A stretch of 29,150 nt of DNA from DAIDKA01 sp035503515 (GTDB lineage Bacteria; Pseudomonadota; Gammaproteobacteria; Steroidobacterales; Steroidobacteraceae), in assembly GCA_035503515.1 (NCBI GenBank), contig DATJTJ010000196.1:1-29150 (forward strand). The letters run 5' to 3'. The notes beneath the pieces were generated by a model, which was given only the letters and a program-made list of their open reading frames with translations, searched no databases and had not been told where the DNA came from. The position numbers were made by a program, and so were the translations under genes. This document shows, piece after piece, positions 1 through 8,183 of this stretch (positions are counted from its first letter, which is position 1; every line of letters begins with the position of its first letter).

Positions 1-401
1 TCCAGATGGATCCAGCGCACGCTGCCCACCAGGCCCACACCGATCACGATCGTCAGGCCCGCAACCACCAGGGCGGCACGCAGCGGACTGTCCTGCTTCG
101 GGTGCGGCATCTGCGTGAGATCGGGCGGCGGTCCGATCCGCACATTGTTCGCGTACAGTCCGAGCAGTTCCGGGGCGGATTCCTTGACCAGTTCCGCATA
201 GTGGCGCAGATGCCCGCGGACATACACCGTCGCGCCCAGTTCCCCGAACTGTTCGGATTCGAGCGCGTGGATCACGTTCGGATCCACATGCAGCCGCTCG
301 GCGGCCTGCACCAGTGACAGGTCGGCTCGGTGGCGCGCGGCCTGCAGCCGCGCGCCGATGCCGTTCACCGCGGCATCACCGTAATTGAGGGACTCGCTCA
401 T
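1..401 (-). CDS. rodZ: RodZ-like cytoskeletal protein, N-terminal part (cut by window edge)
   Basis: Partial gene: about 133 N-terminal residues are inside the window and the rest lies beyond base 1. The protein begins MSESLNYGDA. It then has a RodZ-type helix-turn-helix domain at about residues 14-85, including the family-typical stretch VYVRGHLRHYAELV, then a linker, then a hydrophobic segment at about residues 111-128 that would be the single membrane crossing. RodZ links MreB filaments to the inner membrane and sets rod shape. The ATG lies 4 bases after the pilF stop, so it should be co-transcribed and probably translationally coupled. The order rlmN-pilF-rodZ is common in gammaproteobacteria and supports the call. 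The periplasmic C-terminal domain cannot be seen here. Confidence 0.85.
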   Translation of the reverse strand, partial: MSESLNYGDAAVNGIGARLQAARHRADLSLVQAAERLHVDPNVIHALESEQFGELGATVYVRGHLRHYAELVKESAPELLGLYANNVRIGPPPDLTQMPHPKQDSPLRAALVVAGLTIVIGVGLVGSVRWIHL

Positions 402-405
402 GAGG

Positions 406-1188
406 TCAACCGGGATTGGGCTGCGTGTCCGGGCCCAGGGAGCGCGCCTGCTCCGAGTCCGGGAAATCGGCCCGCAGCGTCTTGGCGTACTGCGCGACGC
501 TGCGCGCATCCCCGAGCGTGCGCGCCGCCCGCCAGCCCAGCAGCAGCAGGTCGGGTGTCGGGTTGTACTGCCCCAGGTACTTCTCGACCCGCGCGCGCGC
601 CTCGAGTGCACGGCCGTGCGCCAGTTCCAGATCGGCAAGCTGGTAGACCGCCTCGGCGAAGTCGGGTCGTGCGCTCAGCGCCCGCCGGAAGGCGGACTCC
701 GCCTCGTCATCGCGGTGCGCCGTGCGCAGGCATACACCCACGTTGGTGTAGGCGGCCTCCGGGGTGCGGTACAGCGGATTGTTCGCCACCTGCAGCAGCT
801 TGGTGACGCCCTCATCCACGCGATGCTGGCGACACAGGTAGACGCCGTAGAAGTTGAGCTGATCGGGATCGTTGGGCGCCAGCCGCATCGCCTCGCGAAA
901 TTCCCCCTCGGCCCGCTTCTGATCGTTCACGCGCTCGTAGAACAGCGCCAGCACGCTGTGCGCATTGGCGTTCGATGGATCCTCGCTCAGCGCCCGGTCG
1001 AGCTTTTCCTTGGCGCGCGGCAGGTTGTTCGCCTGCATGTAGGCCATGGCGAGCTGCACGTTGTCGGCAGCCGCATCCTGCTGCGCATGCGCATTGGTCA
1101 GGTGCGGCGTATGGGTGGTGACACAGCCGCCCGCGATCATGAGCGGAACGATCGCAAGCTGCAGACTCAGGGCGCGCGTGATTTTCAT
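406..1188 (-). CDS. pilF: Type IV pilus biogenesis/stability lipoprotein PilF (PilW), TPR protein
   Basis: This 260-residue protein has a short hydrophobic signal ending MIAGGC, so Cys22 is the likely lipidated residue of an outer-membrane lipoprotein. The rest is tandem TPR helices at about residues 40-240, with repeats such as NNLPRAKEKLDRAL and AESAFRRALSARPDFAEAVY. PilF/PilW is the pilotin that brings the PilQ secretin to the outer membrane for type IV pili. Its length matches the family (about 250 residues). The start overlaps the rlmN stop as ATGA, and rodZ follows 4 bases after its stop, so rlmN, pilF and rodZ look like one coupled operon. The lipobox is not a textbook one, because Ala rather than Leu is at -3. 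Confidence 0.9.
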   Translation of the reverse strand: MKITRALSLQLAIVPLMIAGGCVTTHTPHLTNAHAQQDAAADNVQLAMAYMQANNLPRAKEKLDRALSEDPSNANAHSVLALFYERVNDQKRAEGEFREAMRLAPNDPDQLNFYGVYLCRQHRVDEGVTKLLQVANNPLYRTPEAAYTNVGVCLRTAHRDDEAESAFRRALSARPDFAEAVYQLADLELAHGRALEARARVEKYLGQYNPTPDLLLLGWRAARTLGDARSVAQYAKTLRADFPDSEQARSLGPDTQPNPG

Positions 1189-2357
1189 GGTTGCACCGCC
1201 AGGCCGAAGGTCTTGTCACCCAGGCGTACCGTCGTGCGATCGATGACCCTCCCGGCCAGCTGTCCGCAGGCCGCGTCGATGTCGTCGCCGCGGGTGCGCC
1301 GGATGGTGGCCAGCACGCCACCGCGGATGAGTTCGTCGCGGAACCGCTGGATGGCCGCCATGGGTGAACGCCGGTACCGAGTGCCCGGAAAGGGATTGAA
1401 CGGAATCAGGTTGAGTTTGGCGGGGTGGCCCCGCAGCAGCCGCACCAGCTCCCGGGCCTGCAGCGGGGAGTCGTTGACCCCCTCGAGCATCACGTACTCG
1501 AACGTGACGCTGCGGCCGTTCTGCTCGTCGAGGTAGTGCCAGCAGGCGGCCAGCAGTTCGCTGATCGGATGCTTGCGGTTGATCGGGACCAGCTCGTTGC
1601 GCAGGGCGTCGTTCGGCGCATGCAGCGAGACGGCCAGCGCGACATTGGCTTCCTCGGCGAGCCTGTAGATCTGCGGCACCAGCCCCGAGGTCGAGAGGGT
1701 GACGCGGCGGCGCGAAAGGTCGAACCCGAAATCATCCAGCAGGATCGCCAGCGCCGGGATCACGTTGCGGAAATTGGCCAGCGGTTCGCCCATGCCCATC
1801 AGCACCACGTTGCTGATGATCCGGCCGCTGAGCGGCGTGATGACCTGAGGGACCTCCTGCGCATCGGCCTCCTCATCCGGGCCGATGCCCACCGCCGCCT
1901 CGAGTTCGCGCGCCGCCAGCCATACCTGGCCGACGATTTCCGCCGTCGTCAGGTTGCGATTGAAGCCCTGCTGGGCCGTCGAGCAGAAGGAGCAGTCCAG
2001 GGCGCAGCCCACCTGGGAGGAAATGCACAGCGTGCCGCGGCCCGGCTCCGGGATGTAGACCATCTCGAAGGCCTGCGCGGCATCGGCCTCCAGCTTCCAC
2101 TTGCGGGTGCCGTCGGCCGAGACCTGCAGGGCGCTGATCCGGGGCACCCGGACTTCCGCGCACGCCGACAACTGCGCGCGGAAATCCTTGGCGAGGTCGG
2201 TCATGGCCGCGATACGGCCTTCCCCGCGCTTGTAGATCCAGTTCATCAACTGGCGCGCGCGGAAGGGCTTGCTGCCCAGCCCCGCAATGTAGTCTTCGAG
2301 CTGGGGACGGGTCAGACCCAGCAGGTTGAGAGCTACGGATTCGGTGGGCGCAGGCAT
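1185..2357 (-). CDS. rlmN: Dual-specificity 23S rRNA/tRNA adenine-C2 methyltransferase RlmN
   Basis: A 390-residue radical SAM methyltransferase. The CxxxCxxC cluster motif is at Cys118, Cys122 and Cys125 (GCALDCSFCS). A GMGEP motif and a C-terminal catalytic Cys (DIDAACGQLAGR) are also present. The family methylates C2 of A2503 in 23S rRNA and A37 in some tRNAs, using a methyl-Cys intermediate. Between the cluster domain and the ITNVV-like strand there is an acidic insert (GPDEEADAQEVPQ) that I do not recall in the E. coli enzyme. It is probably a surface loop. The gene lies 6 bases downstream of ndk and overlaps pilF by four bases, so the cluster is probably transcribed from upstream of ndk. 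Confidence 0.95.
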   Translation of the reverse strand: MPAPTESVALNLLGLTRPQLEDYIAGLGSKPFRARQLMNWIYKRGEGRIAAMTDLAKDFRAQLSACAEVRVPRISALQVSADGTRKWKLEADAAQAFEMVYIPEPGRGTLCISSQVGCALDCSFCSTAQQGFNRNLTTAEIVGQVWLAARELEAAVGIGPDEEADAQEVPQVITPLSGRIISNVVLMGMGEPLANFRNVIPALAILLDDFGFDLSRRRVTLSTSGLVPQIYRLAEEANVALAVSLHAPNDALRNELVPINRKHPISELLAACWHYLDEQNGRSVTFEYVMLEGVNDSPLQARELVRLLRGHPAKLNLIPFNPFPGTRYRRSPMAAIQRFRDELIRGGVLATIRRTRGDDIDAACGQLAGRVIDRTTVRLGDKTFGLAVQP

Positions 2358-2363
2358 GGGGTA

Positions 2364-2792
2364 TCAGGCGCGCGGGAAGACCTGCGTGCCGGCGAAGAAG
2401 TACGCGATCTCCTGCGCGGCGGTTTCCGCCGCATCGGAGCCATGGACCACATTCTGCTCGATGCTCAGGGCGAGGTCTGCGCGAATGGTGCCCGGGGCCG
2501 CCTTCTTCGGATCGGTGGCGCCCATGATCTCGCGGTTGCGGGCGATGGCGTTCTCGCCTTCCAGCACCTGCACGATGACCGGACCCGAGGTCATGTAGCT
2601 GACCAGGTCCTTGAAGAACGGACGGGCGCGATGCACCGCATAGAAGCCCTCGGCCTCGAGCTGCGACAGATGCATCATGCGCGCGGCGATGACCCGCAGG
2701 CCCGCGGTTTCGAAGCGGCGATAGACCTCGCCGATGAGGTTACGGGAGACGCCGTCGGGCTTGACGATGGACAGGGTGCGTTCGAGCGCCAT
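2364..2792 (-). CDS. ndk: Nucleoside diphosphate kinase
   Basis: A 142-residue protein of normal family length. It begins MALERTLSIVKPDGV, contains the nucleotide-binding Lys11, and has the phospho-accepting His117 in NVVHGSD. Ndk transfers the gamma-phosphate of NTPs to NDPs in the cytoplasm by a ping-pong mechanism. An AGGAG ribosome-binding site lies about 11 bases before the ATG, slightly longer than ideal. It is the first gene of the ndk-rlmN-pilF-rodZ run. The roughly 250-base gap upstream separates it from the sulfur cluster and holds its probable promoter. Confidence 0.97.
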   Translation of the reverse strand: MALERTLSIVKPDGVSRNLIGEVYRRFETAGLRVIAARMMHLSQLEAEGFYAVHRARPFFKDLVSYMTSGPVIVQVLEGENAIARNREIMGATDPKKAAPGTIRADLALSIEQNVVHGSDAAETAAQEIAYFFAGTQVFPRA

Positions 2793-2937
2793 TGCTGAGA
2801 GATCTCCTGGCTTGACTGTGAATCTGACCCGCGCAAGCCGGAGCGTTCCCAGCCCGCCAGCAAGTCATTAAAATCGTTGGAATTTATGCCCTCGGAACCG
2901 CAATCGCCGGTCAGGCGGCCTCGGATCCGGGGCGCGC

Positions 2938-2966
2938 AGTCTACCGCGGACGGCCGTGATTGGCCA
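2938..2966 (-). promoter_or_regulatory. Candidate sigma-70 promoter for the ndk operon
   Basis: Reading the minus strand, TGGCCA (2966-2961) and TAGACT (2943-2938) are 17 bases apart, each matching 4 of 6 consensus bases. Transcription would start near 2931 and give a leader of about 140 bases before ndk. An AT-rich stretch nearer the gene (about 2869-2888 in an otherwise GC-rich gap) is an alternative promoter position. Neither is strong, and nothing else recognisable is seen in the 2793-3038 gap. Confidence 0.3.
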
Positions 2967-3038
2967 CCGCCCGCTGACGCGGAAGTCGCGGTTTGTTAAG
3001 GGTTTTTGCTGAGCGGCAGCGGGGGGCCGCCGGCGCAA

Positions 3039-3362
3039 TCAGACGCTGAAGCTCTCGCCGCAGCCGCATTCGCCCTTGATGTTGGGATTGCTGAACTTGA
3101 AGGCCTCGTTCAGGCCCTGTTTCACGAAGTCGACCACCGTGCCATTGACGAGGGTCAGGCTTGCGGAATCCACGAACACCTTCACCCCGTGGTCCTCGAA
3201 CACCACGTCATCGGGACGAGTCTCATCGGCGTAATTGACCACGTAGGCAAAGCCGGAGCATCCGGTCTTGCGCACCCCGAGCCTCAGGCCCAGGCCGGAA
3301 CCGCGCGAGGCCAGGTAGGTACGGACCCGTGCGGCAGCTGATTCGGTAAGCGAGATTGCCAT
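3039..3362 (-). CDS. iscA: Iron-sulfur cluster assembly protein IscA (A-type carrier)
   Basis: A 107-residue A-type Fe-S carrier whose ends strongly resemble proteobacterial IscA: MAISLTESAAARV at the N terminus and NPNIKGECGCGESFSV at the C terminus. The three cluster/iron-binding cysteines are Cys35 (TGCSGFAY) and the Cys99/Cys101 pair in ECGCGES. The role is to accept and deliver Fe-S clusters to apoproteins in the cytoplasm. It follows the desulfurase fusion gene by 13 bases, in the order trmJ-desulfurase-iscA. No iscR, stand-alone iscU, hscB, hscA or fdx is found beside it, so this is a reduced isc cluster. ErpA is a possible alternative name, but the sequence is closer to IscA. Confidence 0.9.
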   Translation of the reverse strand: MAISLTESAAARVRTYLASRGSGLGLRLGVRKTGCSGFAYVVNYADETRPDDVVFEDHGVKVFVDSASLTLVNGTVVDFVKQGLNEAFKFSNPNIKGECGCGESFSV

Positions 3363-3375
3363 GGCTTAGCCCATC

Positions 3376-4965
3376 TTAAGTCCAATCATGGGACCATTGC
3401 TGAAGTACTTTGTGCAGCGCATCCTCGATCAGCAGCAGTCGGCCCAGTTTCTCCACCGGAACGCCCAGTGTGCCGGCCCACTCGGCCGGGGAGCCCGGTT
3501 GGGCCGTCGCCCGACTGCGGCCTGCCAGCTGTTTCACCAGCCAACTGGCCGTGGCCACAGTATGGGGGCAGCCGAGGGCCTGGAAACGGGCCTCGATCAC
3601 AGTGTCCTCATGGACCCGCAGATGCAGGCGCACCCAGGCCTCCCCTTGAGGGCCGCCCGCCTCTGCCTGCAACACCCTCCCGGGGCCTGCGTCGAGGACC
3701 CCGGACCCCTCGAGGCGCGCGAAGAGTTCCCCGGTCCGGGGGCCCAGCGCATCCGGCTGCAGGGTCAGTGGCGTCGGCGCCTCGGGCGAGGCGGTGGCCG
3801 CCGGTGAAATGCCCCTCAGGCGCTTCACGGCCCGGCTGACCCCGGTTGCGGCCGCTTCGATGTCCGCGGCGGTCGTGAAGCGACCGAAGCTGAAGCGCAG
3901 CGCGCTTTCGGCCTGGCGCACGCTGCGGCCGAGGGCCCGCAGCACGTACGAGGGCTCGCCGAGGGCCGAGTTGCAGGCAGATCCGGTCGACACCGCGAGG
4001 CCCGGGAGGGCATTCATCAGGCTTTCGCCGTCGACACCGTCGAAGGAGACATTCAGGATGTGCGGCACCCGCGGCGCCGATTCGCCATTGAGGGTCACGC
4101 CCCCGAGGGGTTCAAGGCGAGACCACAGCTGAGCGCACCACTGCCGGATCCGCGCCCCATCGGTCTGCAGCGCGTCGCCGGCGAGCTCACAGGCGAGCCC
4201 GAACCCGGCAATCTGGTGGGTCGGCAGAGTGCCCGGGCGAATGCCCGACTCCTGGCCCCCGCCGAACATCAGCGGCATCAGCGGCGCCCGCAGCCCCGCG
4301 CGCACGAACAGCGCGCCGACGCCCTTGGGGCCATGCATCTTGTGCGCCGACAGCGACAGCAGGTCGACCGGCAGCTGCGCCAGATCCAGCGCCAGCCGCC
4401 CGGCGCTTTGCGCCGCATCGACGTGGAACAGCACGCCGCGCGACCGGCAGGCCGCGCCGATGCCGTGGATGTCCTGGATCACGCCGGTCTCATTGTTCAC
4501 ATGCATCAGCGAGACCAGGGCCGTGTCCGCCCGCAGCACGGCGGCGACGGCGGACGCGCTGACCCGGCCGTCCGCATCGGGCGCGAGCCAGGTCACGTCG
4601 GCCCCCTCGCGTCCCAGCTGCCGGACCGCATCCAGCACCGCCTTGTGCTCGGTGCGTGCGCTGACGATGTGCCGGCGCCCGGGCGCCAGCGCCCGCACGG
4701 TCCCCAGCACCGCAAGGTTGTCCGCTTCGGTCGCGCCGGAGGTGAAGATAATCTGCGCAGGATCGGCGCCGATGAGCCGGGCGACCTGCTCGCGCGCCAC
4801 TGCCACATGAGCGGCGGCGGCACGGCCGGCTTCATGGGCGATGGCGGAAGGGTTGGCGAAGCAGCCCTGTTCGGCCTCCAGGCACTCGCGCATGCGGACG
4901 ACCACCGCCGGATCCACCGGCGTGGTGGCGGCGTTATCCAGGTAGTGCCCGCTGGCGCCGGTCAC
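3376..4965 (-). CDS. Cysteine desulfurase (IscS/NifS) fused to a degenerate IscU-like scaffold domain
   Basis: This 529-residue protein is about 130 residues longer than a usual desulfurase. Residues 7-385 form a class-V aminotransferase-fold desulfurase. His107 (TEHKAV), Asp183 (HVDAAQS), the PLP lysine Lys209 (SAHKMHGPKG) and the persulfide Cys331 (GSACNSALGEPSYVLRALG) are all in place. A Pro/Ala/Thr-rich linker (386-400) joins it to residues 401-529, which follow the IscU/NifU N-terminal fold (ARFQALGCPHTVATAS, then IEDALHKVL). IscU needs three cysteines. Here only the middle one remains (Cys466), the first lies in a Gly/Ala-rich loop, and the last is replaced in KLGRLLLIEDAL. The desulfurase should be active, but the tail is unlikely to hold a cluster alone and may dock or regulate. 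The start overlaps the trmJ stop as ATGA. Confidence 0.88.
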   Translation of the reverse strand: MTGASGHYLDNAATTPVDPAVVVRMRECLEAEQGCFANPSAIAHEAGRAAAAHVAVAREQVARLIGADPAQIIFTSGATEADNLAVLGTVRALAPGRRHIVSARTEHKAVLDAVRQLGREGADVTWLAPDADGRVSASAVAAVLRADTALVSLMHVNNETGVIQDIHGIGAACRSRGVLFHVDAAQSAGRLALDLAQLPVDLLSLSAHKMHGPKGVGALFVRAGLRAPLMPLMFGGGQESGIRPGTLPTHQIAGFGLACELAGDALQTDGARIRQWCAQLWSRLEPLGGVTLNGESAPRVPHILNVSFDGVDGESLMNALPGLAVSTGSACNSALGEPSYVLRALGRSVRQAESALRFSFGRFTTAADIEAAATGVSRAVKRLRGISPAATASPEAPTPLTLQPDALGPRTGELFARLEGSGVLDAGPGRVLQAEAGGPQGEAWVRLHLRVHEDTVIEARFQALGCPHTVATASWLVKQLAGRSRATAQPGSPAEWAGTLGVPVEKLGRLLLIEDALHKVLQQWSHDWT

Positions 4966-5741
4966 GCGTCCTCCTGCGGCCGTGGCGCCGAACCGGCGGT
5001 GCGCCGCCGGCCCTGGATGGCGGTGAGGATGCCGCGCAGGATGTTGACCTCGTTCTGATCCAGCTCGGCGCGCTGCAGGAAGCGGCGGATACGCTCCATG
5101 AGATGGGTGCCGGCCCGGGTCCGGTCCCTGAAGTTCACCTCGGTCAGGACCTGCTCCAGGTGCCCGTAGAGCTGGCGCATCTGCGCCGGCGTCGCCAGCG
5201 GCACGGCCTCTGCCCCCTGGCGGCCAGGTCCGGCAGCGCCGGGCACGCCGCGCGCGCGGTAGATCTCATAGCTCACCAGTTGCACGGCCATGGCGAGGTT
5301 CAGCGAGGCGTAGTCGCGGCTCGCCGGGATGCGCAGCAGGACGTGGCTGGCCTCGAGGTCCTCGTTGCGCAGGCCGGTGCGTTCGGTGCCGAACAGGACC
5401 GCCACGGGCGCCCTGCGTGATTCCGTCACGACCCGTTGCGCGGCATCGCGGACATCGAGCACCCGGAAGTTCTGGTCGCGGGCGCGGGCCGTGGTGGCCG
5501 CGACGAAACCGCAATCGTCGATCGCCGCGGCGAGCGTTGCCACGACCCGGGCGCCCTCCAGCACCGATTCGGCGCCCGCGGCGCGCATCGTGGCTTGCGG
5601 ATGCGGAAAGGCGGCCGGCCGCACCAGGACCAGATCGGACAGATCCATGTTCATCATGGCGCGCGCGACTGCGCCGATGTTGCCGGGGTGGGACGGCTCG
5701 ACCAGAACGATGCGGATCGGAAATGTCGTGTCGGGTGCCAT
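4962..5741 (-). CDS. trmJ: tRNA (cytidine/uridine-2'-O-)-methyltransferase TrmJ
   Basis: A 259-residue SPOUT-class methyltransferase. The N terminus (IRIVLVEPSHPGNIGAVARA) and the trefoil-knot SAM motifs FGTERTGL (117-124) and SRDYASLNLAMAVQ (141-154) are characteristic. TrmJ puts a 2'-O-methyl on position 32 of several tRNAs. The C-terminal extension (about 180-255) contains a helical dimer/RNA-binding region typical of gammaproteobacterial TrmJ. It is the first gene of the trmJ-desulfurase-iscA run and is transcribed away from suhB. This divergent trmJ/suhB pair is common in gammaproteobacteria. No clear ribosome-binding site is seen at a normal distance from the ATG. Confidence 0.93.
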   Translation of the reverse strand: MAPDTTFPIRIVLVEPSHPGNIGAVARAMMNMDLSDLVLVRPAAFPHPQATMRAAGAESVLEGARVVATLAAAIDDCGFVAATTARARDQNFRVLDVRDAAQRVVTESRRAPVAVLFGTERTGLRNEDLEASHVLLRIPASRDYASLNLAMAVQLVSYEIYRARGVPGAAGPGRQGAEAVPLATPAQMRQLYGHLEQVLTEVNFRDRTRAGTHLMERIRRFLQRAELDQNEVNILRGILTAIQGRRRTAGSAPRPQEDA

Positions 5742-5756
5742 GACCGGAGGGGTACC

Positions 5757-5785
5757 TTAGGTGACGGCGCCGAGGTCTGCTAACC
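5757..5785 (+). promoter_or_regulatory. Weak candidate promoter for suhB
   Basis: TTAGGT (5757-5762) and TAACCT (5780-5785) are spaced 17 bases apart in the short gap between the divergent trmJ and suhB genes. Each box is a poor consensus match, so the call rests mainly on position and spacing. Confidence 0.2.
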
Positions 5786-5834
5786 TTGGCGCCCTCCCCA
5801 TTCTTGCGCGGTGACCCGCGCCAGCTTATTTGCC

Positions 5835-6635
5835 GTGCAGCCACTTCTCAATATCGCCGTTCGCGCCGCCCGCCGTGCCGGCGAAGTCATCGTCCGCAGC
5901 CTCAATCGCGCGGATACCCTGACCGTCACCGCCAAGGGACGCAACGACTTCGTGACCGAAGTGGACCAGGCCGCCGAACGCGAAATCATCGCCAGCATCC
6001 GTCGTTCCTACCCCGACCATGCCTTCCTGGCGGAGGAAAGCGGCGTCAGCGGTCAGAGCGACACGGTATGGATCATCGATCCGCTGGATGGCACCACCAA
6101 TTTCGTGCATGGCATGCCGATTTTCGCGGTCTCCATCGCCTGCCAGATCCGCGGGCGGCTGGAACACGCGGTGGTCTACGATCCGATGCGCCAGGAAATC
6201 TTCACCGCTTCGCGTGGCGGCGGTGCGCAGCTGGACAATCGCCGGCTGCGCGTGAGCCCGCACAAGACCCTCGAGGGCGCCCTGATCGGCACTGGGTTCC
6301 CCTACCGGGAAAACACCCGCTACCTGGACGAGTACCTGAACATGATGAAGGCGGTGATCCTCAACACCGCCGGCCTGCGCCGGCCCGGCGCCGCCGCGCT
6401 CGACCTGGCCTATGTCGCGGCCGGCCGGCTGGATGCCTTCTGGGAGATCGGCCTCAGCCCCTGGGATACCGCCGCCGGGACGCTGCTCATCCAGGAGGCC
6501 GGCGGACGCATCGGCACGCTGAGCGGTGGTGAGTACACCCAGGGCGGCAATGTGCTGTGCGGGACCCCCAAGGTCTACGAGGCCATGCTGGAACTGCTGG
6601 CCCCGCATCTGCCGGCAGGATTGCGCGAAAGTTGA
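5835..6635 (+). CDS. suhB: Inositol-1-monophosphatase family protein SuhB
   Basis: A 266-residue protein from a GTG start. This start gives an N terminus (MQPLLNIAVRAARRAGEV) that matches SuhB of related bacteria. An in-frame GTG at 5811 would add eight residues, and neither has a clear ribosome-binding site. Metal-binding motifs of the family are visible: AEESG (Glu67/68), DPLDGTTNF (Asp82, Asp85) and SPWDTAAG. SuhB hydrolyses inositol-1-phosphate and, in E. coli, also acts with the Nus factors in rRNA antitermination. The gene is divergent from trmJ and the transporter gene follows about 60 bases downstream. Confidence 0.93.
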   Translation: MQPLLNIAVRAARRAGEVIVRSLNRADTLTVTAKGRNDFVTEVDQAAEREIIASIRRSYPDHAFLAEESGVSGQSDTVWIIDPLDGTTNFVHGMPIFAVSIACQIRGRLEHAVVYDPMRQEIFTASRGGGAQLDNRRLRVSPHKTLEGALIGTGFPYRENTRYLDEYLNMMKAVILNTAGLRRPGAAALDLAYVAAGRLDAFWEIGLSPWDTAAGTLLIQEAGGRIGTLSGGEYTQGGNVLCGTPKVYEAMLELLAPHLPAGLRES

Positions 6636-6695
6636 TCTCCCACGGGCTCCCACGGCCTGTAGTACAGTCCGAGCCACAGTCTCAGGAGTTCCTTG

Positions 6696-8183
6696 ATGGC
6701 CAAACCGGGGATATTCGCCACCATTCCAGTGGCCAATCTCGAGCAGGATTCCGCCCATAGCGCGCTGAACCGCTCACTGGGACCCACCGCCCTCACTGCA
6801 TTGGGCATCGGCGGCATCATCGGTACCGGCATCTTCGTGCTGACGGGAATCGCGGCGGCCCAGAATGCGGGCCCTGCGGTGGTGCTGTCGTTCATCATTG
6901 CCGGCCTGGGCTGCGTTTTCGCGGGGCTCTGCTACGCGGAATTCGCCTCGATGGTCCCCGTGTCAGGCAGTGCGTATGCCTACAGCTACGCGACCCTCGG
7001 TGAGTTCATTGCCTGGTTCGTCGGCTGGAACCTGGTGCTCGAATACATGATCGCGAGCGCCACGGTGGCGGTCGGATGGTCACGGTACTGCGTTGCGCTC
7101 CTGAAGACCCTGCACGTCGATTTCCTCCCCGAGGCACTGTCGAAATCGACCCTGGGACTGACCAGTACCGATCAGGTGGTGGCCAGTGGTGCGCTCTTGA
7201 ACCTGCCGGCGATCTTCGTGGCGCTGCTGGCCGCCTTCATCTGCTATATCGGCATCCGCCAGTCGGCCTTCGTGAACTCCATCATCGTGGCCATCAAGGT
7301 CGCGATCGTCCTGGCGGTGATCGGGTTCGGCGCGTTCTACGTCGATCCCGCCAACTGGCATCCCTTCATTCCGGCCAACACCGGCAACTTCGGCATCTTT
7401 GGCTGGTCCGGCGTGCTGCGCGGCGCGGGCATCGTATTCTTCTCGTACATCGGTTTCGACGCGGTCTCGACGGCTGCGCAGGAAGCCAAACGACCGGCCC
7501 GCGACATGCCCATCGGCATCCTCGGAAGCCTGCTGATCTGTACCGTGCTCTACATCCTCATGTCCGGGGTGCTCACGGGCCTCATGCCCTACCCGCTGCT
7601 CAACGATGCGGCGCCGGTTGCGGTGGCCCTGGGCGCCCACCCGCAACTGCTGTGGCTGCGGACGTGGGTGATCGTCGGCGCACTGGCCGGCCTCACCTCG
7701 GTGATCCTGGTGCTGATGCTGGCGCAGGCGCGCATCTTCATGTCCATGTCGCGCCATGGCCTGTTGCCGCCGCTGTTCGGCAAGGTGCATCCGAAGTTCC
7801 GTACGCCGTACGTTTCCACGCTGATCATCGGGATATTTGCGGCGATCGTCGCCGGACTGCTACCGGTGGACCTGCTGGGGGAACTGGTCTCCATCGGCAC
7901 GCTGATCGCCTTCATCGTGGTGTGCATCGGCGTGCTGGTGCTGCGCCGGACCCGTCCCGACCTGCCGCGCCCGTTTCGCGTCAAGGGTGTCTGGCTGGTC
8001 GCGCCCCTCGGGGTCGCGATGTGCCTGCTGATGGCAGTCTTTCTGCCGTCGGAGACCTGGAAGCGGCTGGTGATCTGGACCGCGGTGGGCATCGTGATCT
8101 ATGCCGCCTACAGCTACCGGCACAGTCACCTGCGCAACGGCGTCAGCGTTTCTTCTGCATCAGCGAGCGCATCCGCAGATTGA
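6696..8183 (+). CDS. APC-superfamily amino acid permease (cationic amino acid transporter-like)
   Basis: A 495-residue integral membrane protein with about 12 hydrophobic segments. The N-terminal APC signature GIGGIIGTGIFVLTG lies in the first membrane helix. The order of segments and the motif SYIGFDAVSTAAQEA resemble the CAT/YfnA group, which exchanges or imports amino acids across the inner membrane. The exact substrate cannot be read from sequence. The ATG at 6696 has an AGGAG seven bases upstream. An adjacent TTG at 6693 gives a one-residue-longer alternative but has poorer spacing. The C terminus is a Ser/Ala tail (VSSASASASAD). Its coding DNA overlaps the end of terC on the other strand by 41 bases. 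Confidence 0.9.
   Translation: MAKPGIFATIPVANLEQDSAHSALNRSLGPTALTALGIGGIIGTGIFVLTGIAAAQNAGPAVVLSFIIAGLGCVFAGLCYAEFASMVPVSGSAYAYSYATLGEFIAWFVGWNLVLEYMIASATVAVGWSRYCVALLKTLHVDFLPEALSKSTLGLTSTDQVVASGALLNLPAIFVALLAAFICYIGIRQSAFVNSIIVAIKVAIVLAVIGFGAFYVDPANWHPFIPANTGNFGIFGWSGVLRGAGIVFFSYIGFDAVSTAAQEAKRPARDMPIGILGSLLICTVLYILMSGVLTGLMPYPLLNDAAPVAVALGAHPQLLWLRTWVIVGALAGLTSVILVLMLAQARIFMSMSRHGLLPPLFGKVHPKFRTPYVSTLIIGIFAAIVAGLLPVDLLGELVSIGTLIAFIVVCIGVLVLRRTRPDLPRPFRVKGVWLVAPLGVAMCLLMAVFLPSETWKRLVIWTAVGIVIYAAYSYRHSHLRNGVSVSSASASASAD

Noticed and set aside
1425..2798. 457-codon plus-strand open frame opposite rlmN and ndk
   Set aside because: Arg/Gln/Asp-rich composition typical of the complement of GC-rich genes; it covers two certain genes on the other strand.
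2960..3038. Terminator after iscA
   Set aside because: GC-rich inverted segments are present on the minus strand, but no stem is followed directly by a run of T in the right orientation.
4060..5058. 332-codon plus-strand open frame opposite the desulfurase gene
   Set aside because: Antisense shadow; the desulfurase active-site residues on the minus strand settle the strand.
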